Below the pieces are notes generated by a model. It made no database searches and was not told the origin of the DNA. It saw nothing but the letters and a program-made list of their open reading frames with translations. From Methanoculleus sp. (GTDB taxonomy: Archaea > Halobacteriota > Methanomicrobia > Methanomicrobiales > Methanoculleaceae): a stretch of 11,562 nucleotides of DNA. The position numbers and the translations under genes are program-made. The DNA lies in assembly GCA_023230425.1 (NCBI GenBank), contig JALNXI010000039.1, positions 1 to 11,562 on the forward strand, given 5' to 3'. Positions 6,277 through 11,562 of this stretch are shown piece after piece; position 1 is the stretch's first letter, and every line of letters starts with the position of its first letter.

Positions 6277-7169
6277 TTCATCACCTCGTGGAGGAGTGCC
6301 ATCCTGACGGGCACACCGTTCCTTGCCTGCTCAAAGTAGCGTGCATGCGGCGTGCGGTCCACCGCCGGGTCGATCTCCCCGGCGCGCGGGAGGGGGTGGA
6401 GGATCATCATGTGCTCCTTGACGCCGGCAAGAAGGTCGGGCGTGATCCGGTAGCTGGACGCGACGTTGTAGTATGACGCCGAGTCCGGGAACCGCTCGCG
6501 CTGGATCCTCGTGACGTAGAGGACGTCAAGATCCCGGATCACTTCCTCGACATCCGCATGCTCGATCACCTCTGTGCCGCGCTCCCGGAGTTCGAGGGTG
6601 ATATTCGCCGGCATCTCGAGCCCTCCCGGCGCGATCGTGTGGAGCGTGACGCCGTAGAGGGAGAGTGCAAGCGCCAGCGAGTGTGCGGTCCTCCCATAGC
6701 GCAGGTCCCCGAGGAGCCCGACGTTCGCCCCGTCGATCGGCATCGACTGCCTGATGGTGTAGAGGTCGAGCAGCGTCTGGCTCGGGTGCTGCCCTGCACC
6801 GTCGCCGGCGTTGATGACCGGCACCGAGGCGAACTCACTTGCCAGCCGTGCAGCCCCTTCCTTTGGGTGTCGGAGCACGATGGCGTCTGCGTAGCTGCTC
6901 ATCACCCTGATGGTGTCTGCGAGCGTCTCTCCCTTGACAATGGAACTTGCCTCGACCGAATCGACGCTGATCCACCTTCCGCCGAGCCGCGCCATGGCCG
7001 TCGCAAACGACATCCGTGTCCGGGTGCTTGGTTCAAAGAAGAGGAGGGCTGCAAGTTTATCCTCAAGCATCCGGGGCCGGTATCCTCCGGTGTCAAACTC
7101 CCGTGCCCGGTCCAGCAGGTAATCGAGATCGCTCCTTTCAAAATCGCGGATAGAGATAACATGGTACAT
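6273..7169 (-). CDS. pyrB: aspartate carbamoyltransferase catalytic subunit
   Basis: The 298-residue protein is full length. Carbamoyl-phosphate site motifs are FFEPSTRTRMSF (S48-TRTR52), K79 in IVKGET, HPSQ (128-131) and HPLPR (258-262). It catalyses carbamoyl phosphate plus aspartate to carbamoyl aspartate, the committed pyrimidine step, in the PyrB-PyrI dodecamer. The frame is open to an ATG at 7289, but the family start is the short MYHVISIRDF at 7169, with GGAAGGTAG seven bases upstream, so the 40-residue extension is rejected. The spacer ahead contains nested inverted repeats (7204-7238) that could affect expression. pyrI follows with a 4-bp overlap. Confidence 0.97.
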   Translation of the reverse strand: MYHVISIRDFERSDLDYLLDRAREFDTGGYRPRMLEDKLAALLFFEPSTRTRMSFATAMARLGGRWISVDSVEASSIVKGETLADTIRVMSSYADAIVLRHPKEGAARLASEFASVPVINAGDGAGQHPSQTLLDLYTIRQSMPIDGANVGLLGDLRYGRTAHSLALALSLYGVTLHTIAPGGLEMPANITLELRERGTEVIEHADVEEVIRDLDVLYVTRIQRERFPDSASYYNVASSYRITPDLLAGVKEHMMILHPLPRAGEIDPAVDRTPHARYFEQARNGVPVRMALLHEVMK

Positions 7170-7203
7170 CGTGTGGCTACCTTCCGGGGTTTTTAGTTCT
7201 GCT

Positions 7204-7238
7204 GGCGGGAGCGGCTCCCGAATCACCCTCCTCCCGCC
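7204..7238 (-). promoter_or_regulatory. competing inverted repeats upstream of pyrB
   Basis: The segment GGCGGGAG (7204-7211) can pair perfectly either with GCTCCCG at 7214-7220 (seven pairs from 7206, one-base centre) or with CTCCCGCC at 7231-7238 (eight pairs). The two pairings exclude each other. They lie 35-69 bp before the pyrB ATG. Whether the outer arm is transcribed depends on which AT-rich box is used. TTTTATCC (7246-7253) would start transcription near 7223, between the arms. A box near 7292-7300 would include both arms in the leader. Confidence 0.45.
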
Positions 7239-7368
7239 GTGATGCGGATAAAACCCCTCTTCTCTCCTGAATACTGGTTCGCCTCGCACCCTCTAATACT
7301 TTTTTTCCGGACCCCCGGTCGACCCTCATGACAACCTTTGTCTGGTTCGCCCGCCTCATACTACTTCG

Positions 7369-7377
7369 GGAGGAGAT
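7369..7377 (+). promoter_or_regulatory. Shine-Dalgarno setting a GTG start
   Basis: GGAGGAGAT lies just upstream of the GTG at 7381 with good spacing. It is the strongest ribosome-binding site on the plus strand of this window, and it decides the start of the small zinc protein despite the non-ATG codon. Confidence 0.7.
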
Positions 7378-7380
7378 ATT

Positions 7381-7566
7381 GTGTCCGAACCGAAGGAAGA
7401 GTATGCCCCAGAGGTTTGTTGCCACTGCGGGGGGATTGGATGTCTGTACTGCAATAAAAAGGGCACCGTGATGGTGCCGCAACCGTCGCAGAAGTGCAGG
7501 CAGTGCGACGGTGATTGCTGTATCTACTGCGGGTACACCGGGTGGGAACGCCCGCTGCGGGAGTGA
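7381..7566 (+). CDS. 61-residue cysteine-rich protein with DnaJ-like zinc motifs
   Basis: Ten of 61 residues are Cys: C13, C14, C16, C21, C24, C39, C42, C46, C47 and C50. They are arranged as C13xxC16-GGIG-C21xxC24xxxG and C39xxC42-DGD-CC-xxC50-GYTG. The first unit fits the CxxCxGxG pattern of the DnaJ cysteine-rich domain, and the second is a close variant. Together they could bind two zinc ions or, less likely, a redox cluster. There is no J domain and no membrane segment. The GTG start at 7381 is supported by GGAGGAGAT just upstream. It is transcribed divergently from pyrB. No function is known. A chaperone-cofactor, RNA-binding or metal-buffering role would all be speculation. Confidence 0.72.
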   Translation: MSEPKEEYAPEVCCHCGGIGCLYCNKKGTVMVPQPSQKCRQCDGDCCIYCGYTGWERPLRE

Positions 7567-7889
7567 CCCCCTCTATCTGGCGGGGCTCGTCGGCGGCATG
7601 ATAAGGAGGGATCCCTCCGCACGGGGGTGAACACGACGCCCCTTCGTCAGGATCACGTTCAACCCCTGCGGCGTACCCTCATGCCGGAGGCGGGTTAAAC
7701 ATGACCGCGCCGTATGTTGCGGGGTTACTGTTACCGGCTATACCAACCGAGGATCAGAAGATTCTGATCGCCAGGGTTGGGGGAGGGCGAGCGCCCGGTC
7801 CCTGCAGCAGTCGATCATCCACGTTTCTCCTGCGTTCACGACCTACTCCAGGGGTCTTGCCGAAAAACGAATCCCATCATGTGCAATGG
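7567..7889. other. non-coding stretch with structured elements
   Basis: I find no convincing gene here. An open frame from 7701 has arginine/serine/proline-rich, shadow-like composition and runs through the promoter of the next gene. Visible structure includes a perfect 14-bp palindrome GGAGGGATCCCTCC (7605-7618) after the zinc-protein gene, without a following T-run. It also includes GGTTAAAC (7692-7699), a possible weak TATA box, and two abutting hairpins at 7743-7802 listed separately. Confidence 0.6.
7743..7802. repeat. two abutting hairpins, candidate structured RNA or operator
   Basis: Hairpin A (7743-7780) has an outer stem CCAACC/GGTTGG (7743-7748 with 7775-7780), an internal loop, and an inner perfect repeat GATCAGAA-GA-TTCTGATC (7752-7769). 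Hairpin B starts at the next base (7781-7802): GGGA/TCCC outside and GGGCG/CGCCC inside, with a GG bulge. Together they make a compact 60-base structure in otherwise gene-free DNA, about 90 bp before the promoter of the next gene. Either strand could be transcribed. No known RNA family was recognised. Confidence 0.5.
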
Positions 7890-7899
7890 TATATAAAGG
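7890..7899 (+). promoter_or_regulatory. consensus TATA box of the small hypothetical gene
   Basis: TATATAAAGG is the best TATA box in the window. It predicts a start at about 7921. This excludes the in-frame ATG at 7900, which lies upstream of that start, and favours the ATG at 7930 or 7933. GGTGAGG (7920-7926) lies next to the predicted start. Confidence 0.75.
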
Positions 7900-7929
7900 A
7901 TGATACTGTTCTGGGCTGTGGTGAGGACC

Positions 7930-8223
7930 ATGATGTTTGTGGCTACTCTCGTACACCCACCTGAACTCTGTCTTGCAAGGAAGGAATTTAGTCCTGAAAC
8001 CAGGCTCTGGATTGATGGCATGAATGATTCGGCGAAGAAACTCGGTGTAAAGATTCACGGAGCGTATTCCTGTCCGACTGAGCATACATTCTACTTTGTA
8101 CTTGAATCAGACGATTTCAAGTCCATTACTGAATTATTCTCGGGCATAATGCTTACCAATAATAATGGACGAATATCCCCTGTAAATCCCATCAAAGTAT
8201 CTGCTGAAATTCTTATCAAGTGA
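7930..8223 (+). CDS. small hypothetical protein, probable alpha/beta ferredoxin-like fold
   Basis: A 97-residue protein (96 if the adjacent ATG at 7933 is used). It starts with a beta-strand (MFVATLVHPPELC), then a helix (about 28-42), a strand with Gly (GVKIHGAY), the segment PTEHTFYFVLESDDF, and a final helix and strand. This order of strand, helix, strand, strand, helix, strand resembles small dimeric alpha/beta-barrel proteins such as the DUF3303 or GYD groups, but the family is not firmly identified. H9, C14, C51 and H55 are candidate functional residues. The start is set by TATATAAAGG at 7890. Its base composition is visibly more AT-rich than all neighbouring genes, and it has its own promoter and terminator. 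This hints at acquisition or a different expression class. Confidence 0.75.
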   Translation: MMFVATLVHPPELCLARKEFSPETRLWIDGMNDSAKKLGVKIHGAYSCPTEHTFYFVLESDDFKSITELFSGIMLTNNNGRISPVNPIKVSAEILIK

Positions 8224-8254
8224 AGCAGGTTCTCCAGGTTGGAAAAAGAACGAA

Positions 8255-8264
8255 TTTTATTTTT
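8255..8264 (+). terminator. T-rich terminator of the small hypothetical gene
   Basis: TTTTATTTTT lies about 30 bp after the stop at 8223, in a GC-rich surround. This fits archaeal intrinsic termination on T-runs. No stem precedes it. Confidence 0.55.
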
Positions 8265-8377
8265 CACCCGCTTTCACACTGTCCACGCCATGTCCTGATC
8301 ACATTCTCCCGAATCAGCCCCGGTGATGGGTGATCTCTGGGTGCGGTGTCCCGATGCGGGTTCCGGTGGACCAAGAA

Positions 8378-8413
8378 GGAAAAACAGGAAGCCCCGTCCA
8401 GAAAGGGCGGGGC
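8378..8413 (-). terminator. stem-loop and T-run after the trmI stop
   Basis: On the minus strand, four bases after the trmI stop, a GCCCCG/CGGGGC stem (8408-8413 with 8391-8396) with an 11-base loop is followed by TTCCTGTTTTTCC. It would end the DHH/PUA/NAC/trmI transcript. The T-run is slightly separated from the stem, so the T-run may be the active part. Confidence 0.5.
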
Positions 8414-8416
8414 AGT

Positions 8417-9142
8417 TCACTTTCGTGCAATCGTGACGTAGCCGCTGTGGGCGACCCGGGTAGACGGGCGGGTTCCCCGGGCGGAGCGTGTCAGTTCCCG
8501 CTCCATGCACTCGTAGCAGTGGACGTCGCGGAAGAGCTGTCCCGCGGCATCGAGCGCGACGAACGTATGCTCGAGGAACGGCGTGTAGCACGCCAGGTAG
8601 CCGCCGGGCCGGAGGAGCGAGAAGGCGTGCTCCACGTGTGCCGGGGTTATCATCAGGTCCAGGTGGACGACGTCGAAGATACCGGTTGCCTCCAGTATAT
8701 CGGCCGCGATCACCTCGACGTTCTCAAGGCGGGCGTTCCTGATGTTCCGCTCCGCGAGCCGGGCGAACTCCGGGCGCACTTCGTAGGTCTTCACCTCGCG
8801 GGCGATATTCCCGAAGTAGATTGCGGCAACGCCGCTCCCGGTACCGGCGTCGAGGACAACGTCCTCGCGGTTCATCCCCGTATAGGCGATCACGATCCCG
8901 ATATCCTTCGGGAGCATGGGTGCCCCGCTCCTCTTTGCGTGGACAAAGAAGTCGGTCGGCCGGGGGCGCAGGACTGTAAACGGGACGTCGAGGTGGGTCC
9001 TGATCTCGTCCCCGGGGTTCATACCTGCGAGCGCTCCACGGTCGATCATACCCCGGTCGGTGGAGAACTGTCCCTCTTCTGCCTTCACGAAATACTCGCG
9101 GTCCTCACCGACGAGCAGGAGGTACTCACCGGTCTCGATCAT
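8417..9142 (-). CDS. trmI: tRNA (adenine-N1)-methyltransferase, TrmI type
   Basis: The 241-residue class I SAM methyltransferase has an N-terminal small beta domain (about 1-60). The linker HAKRSGAPMLPKDIGIVIAYTGM is typical of TrmI. SAM motif I is D98-AGTGSG104, acidic E121 binds the ribose, and D148 follows in AADIL. The C terminus RVAHSGYVTIARK matches the family ending. Archaeal TrmI methylates N1 of A58, and in some archaea also A57, in the tRNA T loop, stabilising the tRNA. At the catalytic block the sequence reads HLDLMITP rather than the common LDLPxP, an unusual variant. The ATG at 9142 overlaps the NAC stop by 4 bp (ATGA). It is the last gene of the operon. Confidence 0.9.
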   Translation of the reverse strand: MIETGEYLLLVGEDREYFVKAEEGQFSTDRGMIDRGALAGMNPGDEIRTHLDVPFTVLRPRPTDFFVHAKRSGAPMLPKDIGIVIAYTGMNREDVVLDAGTGSGVAAIYFGNIAREVKTYEVRPEFARLAERNIRNARLENVEVIAADILEATGIFDVVHLDLMITPAHVEHAFSLLRPGGYLACYTPFLEHTFVALDAAGQLFRDVHCYECMERELTRSARGTRPSTRVAHSGYVTIARK

Positions 9143-9480
9143 TGTTGTGCGAGTCTCAGGATCGCTTCGGCGATGTCGCCGCGGGTCTCGATGAGCGTCG
9201 CCCTTGCAACCTCCCCGGCAACGCCGGTCTGGGATACGACGAGGGCAACGTCTTCTTCGGGGATCTCCGGGGCCGCCCCTTCAAACCGGGCCTCTCCGGT
9301 GAGCTGGTAGGTGGTGACTCCCTGCATGGTGGTCGCGACGACCTGGGCCTCGTCAAAGACGTAGTTGCCCGCGGGCGTGTAGATAACTACCTTCTCCACG
9401 CCCTCGATCTCCTCCATCTCCATGCCCATCTGCTTCATCATCTGTTTCATCTTTTTTGGGTTTACTTTGCCTGGAAACAT
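9139..9480 (-). CDS. nascent polypeptide-associated complex protein (archaeal NAC)
   Basis: The 113-residue protein has the archaeal homodimeric NAC architecture. A Met/Lys-rich N terminus (MFPGKVNPKKMKQMMKQMG) is the ribosome-contact region. The NAC beta domain follows (about 20-62, VEKVVIYTPAGNYVFDEAQV). A C-terminal UBA domain spans about 76-113 (EEDVALVVSQTGV, DIAEAILRL). It binds nascent chains at the ribosome exit. The ATG at 9480 is preceded by GGGGAGAGGAT. It overlaps the PUA-protein gene by 19 bp and trmI by 4 bp, placing translation factors and tRNA modification in one transcript. Confidence 0.95.
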   Translation of the reverse strand: MFPGKVNPKKMKQMMKQMGMEMEEIEGVEKVVIYTPAGNYVFDEAQVVATTMQGVTTYQLTGEARFEGAAPEIPEEDVALVVSQTGVAGEVARATLIETRGDIAEAILRLAQQ

Positions 9481-9959
9481 TCGGATCCTCTCCCCTGTCG
9501 TACTTTTACCGCTACACCGTAATTAAATGCCAGCATCTCCCGGCCGGAGAGCAGGGCTGCGCCGGTGGCAAGGAGCACGTCGTCCCCGGTCACCACCAAC
9601 ACCTCGTCCCCTGCACGGATGCCATCATCGGCGGCGACGACGTGCTTTGCCATCGCATTCTTCCCGTCCGCAATGAACGCTGCTACATCCTCCTGTACCG
9701 CCACCCGGTAGGCCGGGGGAGCAAGGACGGCCGCGAGACGCGCCGCTCCGGCGACCCCGAGGGTCAGGCGACCGTCCTGTGCGCGAACGGTCGCAAGCCT
9801 CTCTTTTCCGAGCCGCACCTGGCGGATGCGCCCTGTCGTGGAGAACTGGAAGGTGCATTCATCGGGAAATACCGCAACTCCTGCCCCGGCGCCGAACTGG
9901 AAGTCAGCTATTACCCGGATCCGCCGAAGCGAACTGTCGTTTGAGTATTCGGTTGACAC
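9462..9959 (-). CDS. PUA-domain RNA-binding protein (archaeosine TGT C-terminal-like)
   Basis: The 165-residue protein has an N-terminal half (about 12-80; VIADFQFGAGAGVAVFP, TGRIRQV, RLTLGVAGAARL) resembling the domain preceding PUA in archaeosine tRNA-guanine transglycosylase relatives. A PUA domain spans about 84-155 (AKHVVAADDGIRAGDEVLVV, LLATGAALLSG, NYGVAVKVRQG). It lacks the catalytic transglycosylase barrel, so it is probably an RNA-binding protein acting on tRNA or rRNA. No ATG is available near the conserved start. GTG at 9959, with GAGGAG ten bases upstream, is the best choice, and TTG codons just before it are alternatives. The start lies 56 bp inside the DHH gene, and the end overlaps NAC by 19 bp. 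Confidence 0.82.
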   Translation of the reverse strand: MSTEYSNDSSLRRIRVIADFQFGAGAGVAVFPDECTFQFSTTGRIRQVRLGKERLATVRAQDGRLTLGVAGAARLAAVLAPPAYRVAVQEDVAAFIADGKNAMAKHVVAADDGIRAGDEVLVVTGDDVLLATGAALLSGREMLAFNYGVAVKVRQGRGSECFQAK

Positions 9960-11307
9960 TATCAACAAACTCCTCTTCTCTATCGTGGGGAATAAACGCC
10001 CCGGCCGCGATCCGATGTCCACCACCTGCGCCGCCCACCTCTGCCGATGCCTCCACGAGCGCCTCCTGCAGGTCGACTCCCCGGGCGAGCGCCCACTCGT
10101 TGGTCCGCATCGAGACCTTGGTGACCTCCGGTTCGTCCACCATCGCGGCGAGCACCATCATCGGTTTTCTCCAGTTCAGTTTGGAGAGCGCCATGCCCGC
10201 CCCGATCCCGACGATAGTGTCGGGGAACCGGTCGCCGGTGTGGACGTACTGGAGGTGCGAGAACTCGGTCACCCCGGTATCAAGGATGTACTGGAGCAGG
10301 TCCCGGATGACCGAGCGGTGGTGAGCGAGCATGTACTCCGCCTCGCGGTAGGCGTCCCCGCGGTCCCCGCGGCAGATGCTCCCCCCGACCCTGGGTTTTG
10401 CCCACCGGCCGCAGGCGTTGAGCAGGGTGGCGTACTCGGAGGCGTTCCGGAGCGGTGTCCGTTCCGGCTCGTCGGGGAAGATGTAGGTCTCGGCGAGGAG
10501 GCGGTCGGTCTCCCTCCCGTGTGCGATGAGTTGCTGGGCAAGGGCGCTGATGATCGTGCGTCTGTCGTCGAACGGGAGTTCTTCCCAGACGAGCCAGCCT
10601 CCCCGGGACGACTTCAACTCGACGCCGAGCCTCTCAAGGAACCTGAGCGCCCCGCTCGTGCTGTTCGATATCCCGTCGATGTAAGGGTCGTCGCAGTAGC
10701 CGAGGCAGACGTGGACGGGGCGGGTGGACGTCCCATAGCAGTTCAGGTCCGGCTTCTGCACGATGATGTTGCCATACTCCACGCCGTCCTGGACGATATC
10801 GCGTGCCGGGCCGACCAGCCCGCAGTTCTCCCGGGCCATCATATCTCCGACGTTCCCGACGACAGCGAGTTTGGCAAGGTCGGTGCTCGCCGGATCGATC
10901 GCTTTTGCGACCAGGTATGCTATGCCTGCGGCGCTCATCCGGGTAACGCCGTGGTCCAGGCAGTTCACCTGGGGGTAGGCCGTGCCGCAGGGCTGGCTGA
11001 CGTGGTGGTCGAGGATCAGGACGTCGTCCGCACAGAGACCGTGCTCCGCGAGAAGGTTCTGCTGGCCGGCCCCGAGATCGGTGAAGAGCTTTAAGGAGTC
11101 GTCCTTCGGGATGTGGCGCATCGCCATTGGCTCGAGCTGGCGGACGAAGACCGAGTCGACCGGTATGCCCTCACGGATGAGCGCCTGCGCAAGGATAGAC
11201 TCCGTGCTGATGCCGTCGGCGTCGATGTGGGAGATGATCGTCACCGACTCCGCTTCGCAGATACTATCTGCCGCTCTCCGCAGATCGTTTTCGAGGCCCA
11301 TCTCCAT
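9904..11307 (-). CDS. archaeal RecJ-like DHH/DHHA1 phosphoesterase (single-strand nuclease)
   Basis: The 467-residue protein shows the DHH motifs in order: SHIDADG (26-32), D77, L99-DHH102 and GNVGD (151-155). A long middle region follows, then a DHHA1 substrate-binding motif GGGHRIAAGAF (428-438). These Asp/His residues bind two Mn or Mg ions. Archaeal members are 5'-3' single-strand exonucleases, some of them (GAN) bound to GINS in the replisome; oligoribonuclease-like members also exist. Length fits the archaeal RecJ/GAN group. The ATG at 11307 is favoured, with an alternative at 11301. Both are leaderless given the TATA box near 11324-11335. It is the first gene of an operon with PUA, NAC and trmI, and overlaps the PUA gene by 56 bp. 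Confidence 0.92.
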   Translation of the reverse strand: MEMGLENDLRRAADSICEAESVTIISHIDADGISTESILAQALIREGIPVDSVFVRQLEPMAMRHIPKDDSLKLFTDLGAGQQNLLAEHGLCADDVLILDHHVSQPCGTAYPQVNCLDHGVTRMSAAGIAYLVAKAIDPASTDLAKLAVVGNVGDMMARENCGLVGPARDIVQDGVEYGNIIVQKPDLNCYGTSTRPVHVCLGYCDDPYIDGISNSTSGALRFLERLGVELKSSRGGWLVWEELPFDDRRTIISALAQQLIAHGRETDRLLAETYIFPDEPERTPLRNASEYATLLNACGRWAKPRVGGSICRGDRGDAYREAEYMLAHHRSVIRDLLQYILDTGVTEFSHLQYVHTGDRFPDTIVGIGAGMALSKLNWRKPMMVLAAMVDEPEVTKVSMRTNEWALARGVDLQEALVEASAEVGGAGGGHRIAAGAFIPHDREEEFVDSVNRILKRQFASADPGNS

Positions 11308-11323
11308 AGTAGTGCGTCGTGAG

Positions 11324-11335
11324 TGTCAATAAAGC
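11324..11335 (-). promoter_or_regulatory. TATA box of the DHH/PUA/NAC/trmI operon
   Basis: The minus strand reads TGCTTTATTGAC, centred about 24-27 bp before the ATGs at 11307 and 11301. Expected start is near 11304, so the first gene is leaderless. No Shine-Dalgarno sequence is present upstream. Confidence 0.5.
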
Positions 11336-11386
11336 ATGGGAGTGAGGGGGTCGAAAGGTCTAGATGGGTTAGGTAAATGGGATGTT

Positions 11387-11409
11387 AAGATTCAGGTGAC
11401 TTGAGTCTT
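11387..11409. repeat. 23-bp quasi-palindrome
   Basis: AAGATTCAGGT, a central G and ACTTGAGTCTT form two 11-bp half sites. They match except at two symmetric positions, and both mismatches are G-T wobbles. The size and symmetry suit a dimeric regulator, but the site lies about 80 bp upstream of the DHH start and the other neighbour is outside the window. Confidence 0.5.
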
Positions 11410-11502
11410 GGAATTGCGGTTGCTTGCAGGTGTGGGTCGGGGCGCCGGAGCAACTGTAACGATGAAGAACCCCGTACACTGGACCGTGGGAGTATCGCCT
11501 TT

Positions 11503-11528
11503 GGGGGAGGGGCTGACGGGGAGGGGGG
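11503..11528 (+). repeat. G-quadruplex motif
   Basis: The plus strand reads G5-A-G4-CTGAC-G4-A-G6, four runs of at least four G with loops of 1, 5 and 1 bases. This is a strong intramolecular quadruplex sequence. The whole 11308-11562 stretch holds no gene that I can support. This motif, the quasi-palindrome at 11387 and the DHH promoter are its visible contents. Confidence 0.6.
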
Positions 11529-11562
11529 AGCATCCCATAGGCGTTAACTTACCAGATGGGTG

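Noticed and set aside
6273..7289. pyrB extended by 40 residues to an ATG at 7289
   Set aside because: The added Arg/Pro-rich segment is not part of PyrB, and the ATG at 7169 has a Shine-Dalgarno sequence and the family's usual N terminus.
7701..7964. An 87-residue plus-strand frame with GGAGG ten bases upstream
   Set aside because: The second half is Arg/Ser/Pro-rich and runs through the consensus TATA box and the start of the next gene. The structured DNA at 7743-7802 also lies inside it. A short real peptide in the first 30 residues cannot be excluded.
7900..8223. Start of the small hypothetical gene at the ATG at 7900
   Set aside because: It lies one base beyond the TATA box and therefore upstream of the expected transcription start.
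8330..9310. A 326-residue plus-strand frame opposite trmI and the NAC gene
   Set aside because: It spans two genes with clear families on the other strand and has shadow-like composition.
9826..11094. A 422-residue plus-strand open frame opposite the DHH gene
   Set aside because: It lies antisense to a protein with complete DHH and DHHA1 motifs, is rich in Asp/Arg/Pro/Val, and has no recognisable domain. It is a shadow caused by high GC.
1..11562. CRISPR array, insertion sequence or prophage
   Set aside because: No regularly spaced repeats, transposase, integrase or terminal inverted repeats were seen. The tRNA-Arg has no duplicated 3' end in the window that would mark an attachment site.

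Overview
The window is chromosomal DNA of a GC-rich methanogenic archaeon, most likely order Methanomicrobiales (Methanoculleus-like). The evidence is a DGGGP-synthase-type UbiA prenyltransferase for ether lipids, an archaeal CoaD, a PyrB/PyrI pair, archaeal NAC, an archaeal RecJ-like DHH nuclease, an HdrA-family flavoprotein, and TATA boxes placed about 27 bp before start codons (leaderless genes). The genus is inferred from recalled family resemblance, not from a search.

Layout. 43-117 is tRNA-Arg(CCU), followed by a T-run. 192-1031 (+) is the ether-lipid prenyltransferase. 1229-1639 (+) is a bactofilin-like cytoskeletal protein whose 3' end overlaps, convergently, the end of a four-gene minus-strand operon. 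That operon reads from 5142 down to 1604: CamH-type gamma-carbonic anhydrase, short HdrA-like Fe-S flavoprotein, MtnA, and the DUF116 membrane protein. Junctions overlap by 8 and 4 bp, then have a 2-bp gap. A palindrome-rich 215-bp spacer separates this operon from the divergent leaderless coaD (5358-5816, +). coaD converges on pyrBI (7169 to 5809, -), with pyrB first and pyrI overlapping it by 4 bp.

7170-8416 is the loosest part. It holds a 61-residue zinc-ribbon protein (7381-7566, +), a non-coding stretch with two abutting hairpins (7743-7802), and an AT-richer small hypothetical gene with a textbook TATA box (7930-8223, +). The last block is a second tightly overlapping minus-strand operon from 11307 down to 8417: DHH/RecJ-like nuclease, PUA-domain protein, NAC, and the TrmI-type tRNA methyltransferase. 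Overlaps are 56, 19 and 4 bp. It looks like a housekeeping RNA, translation and DNA-maintenance unit. The final 255 bp are non-coding, with a 23-bp quasi-palindrome and a strong G-quadruplex motif.

Most genes are housekeeping. The best candidates for something undescribed are the carbonic anhydrase/HdrA-like/MtnA/DUF116 operon, whose members have no agreed joint function, and the structured non-coding DNA at 7743-7802 and upstream of pyrB and coaD. No mobile element, CRISPR array, rRNA or phage gene was seen.
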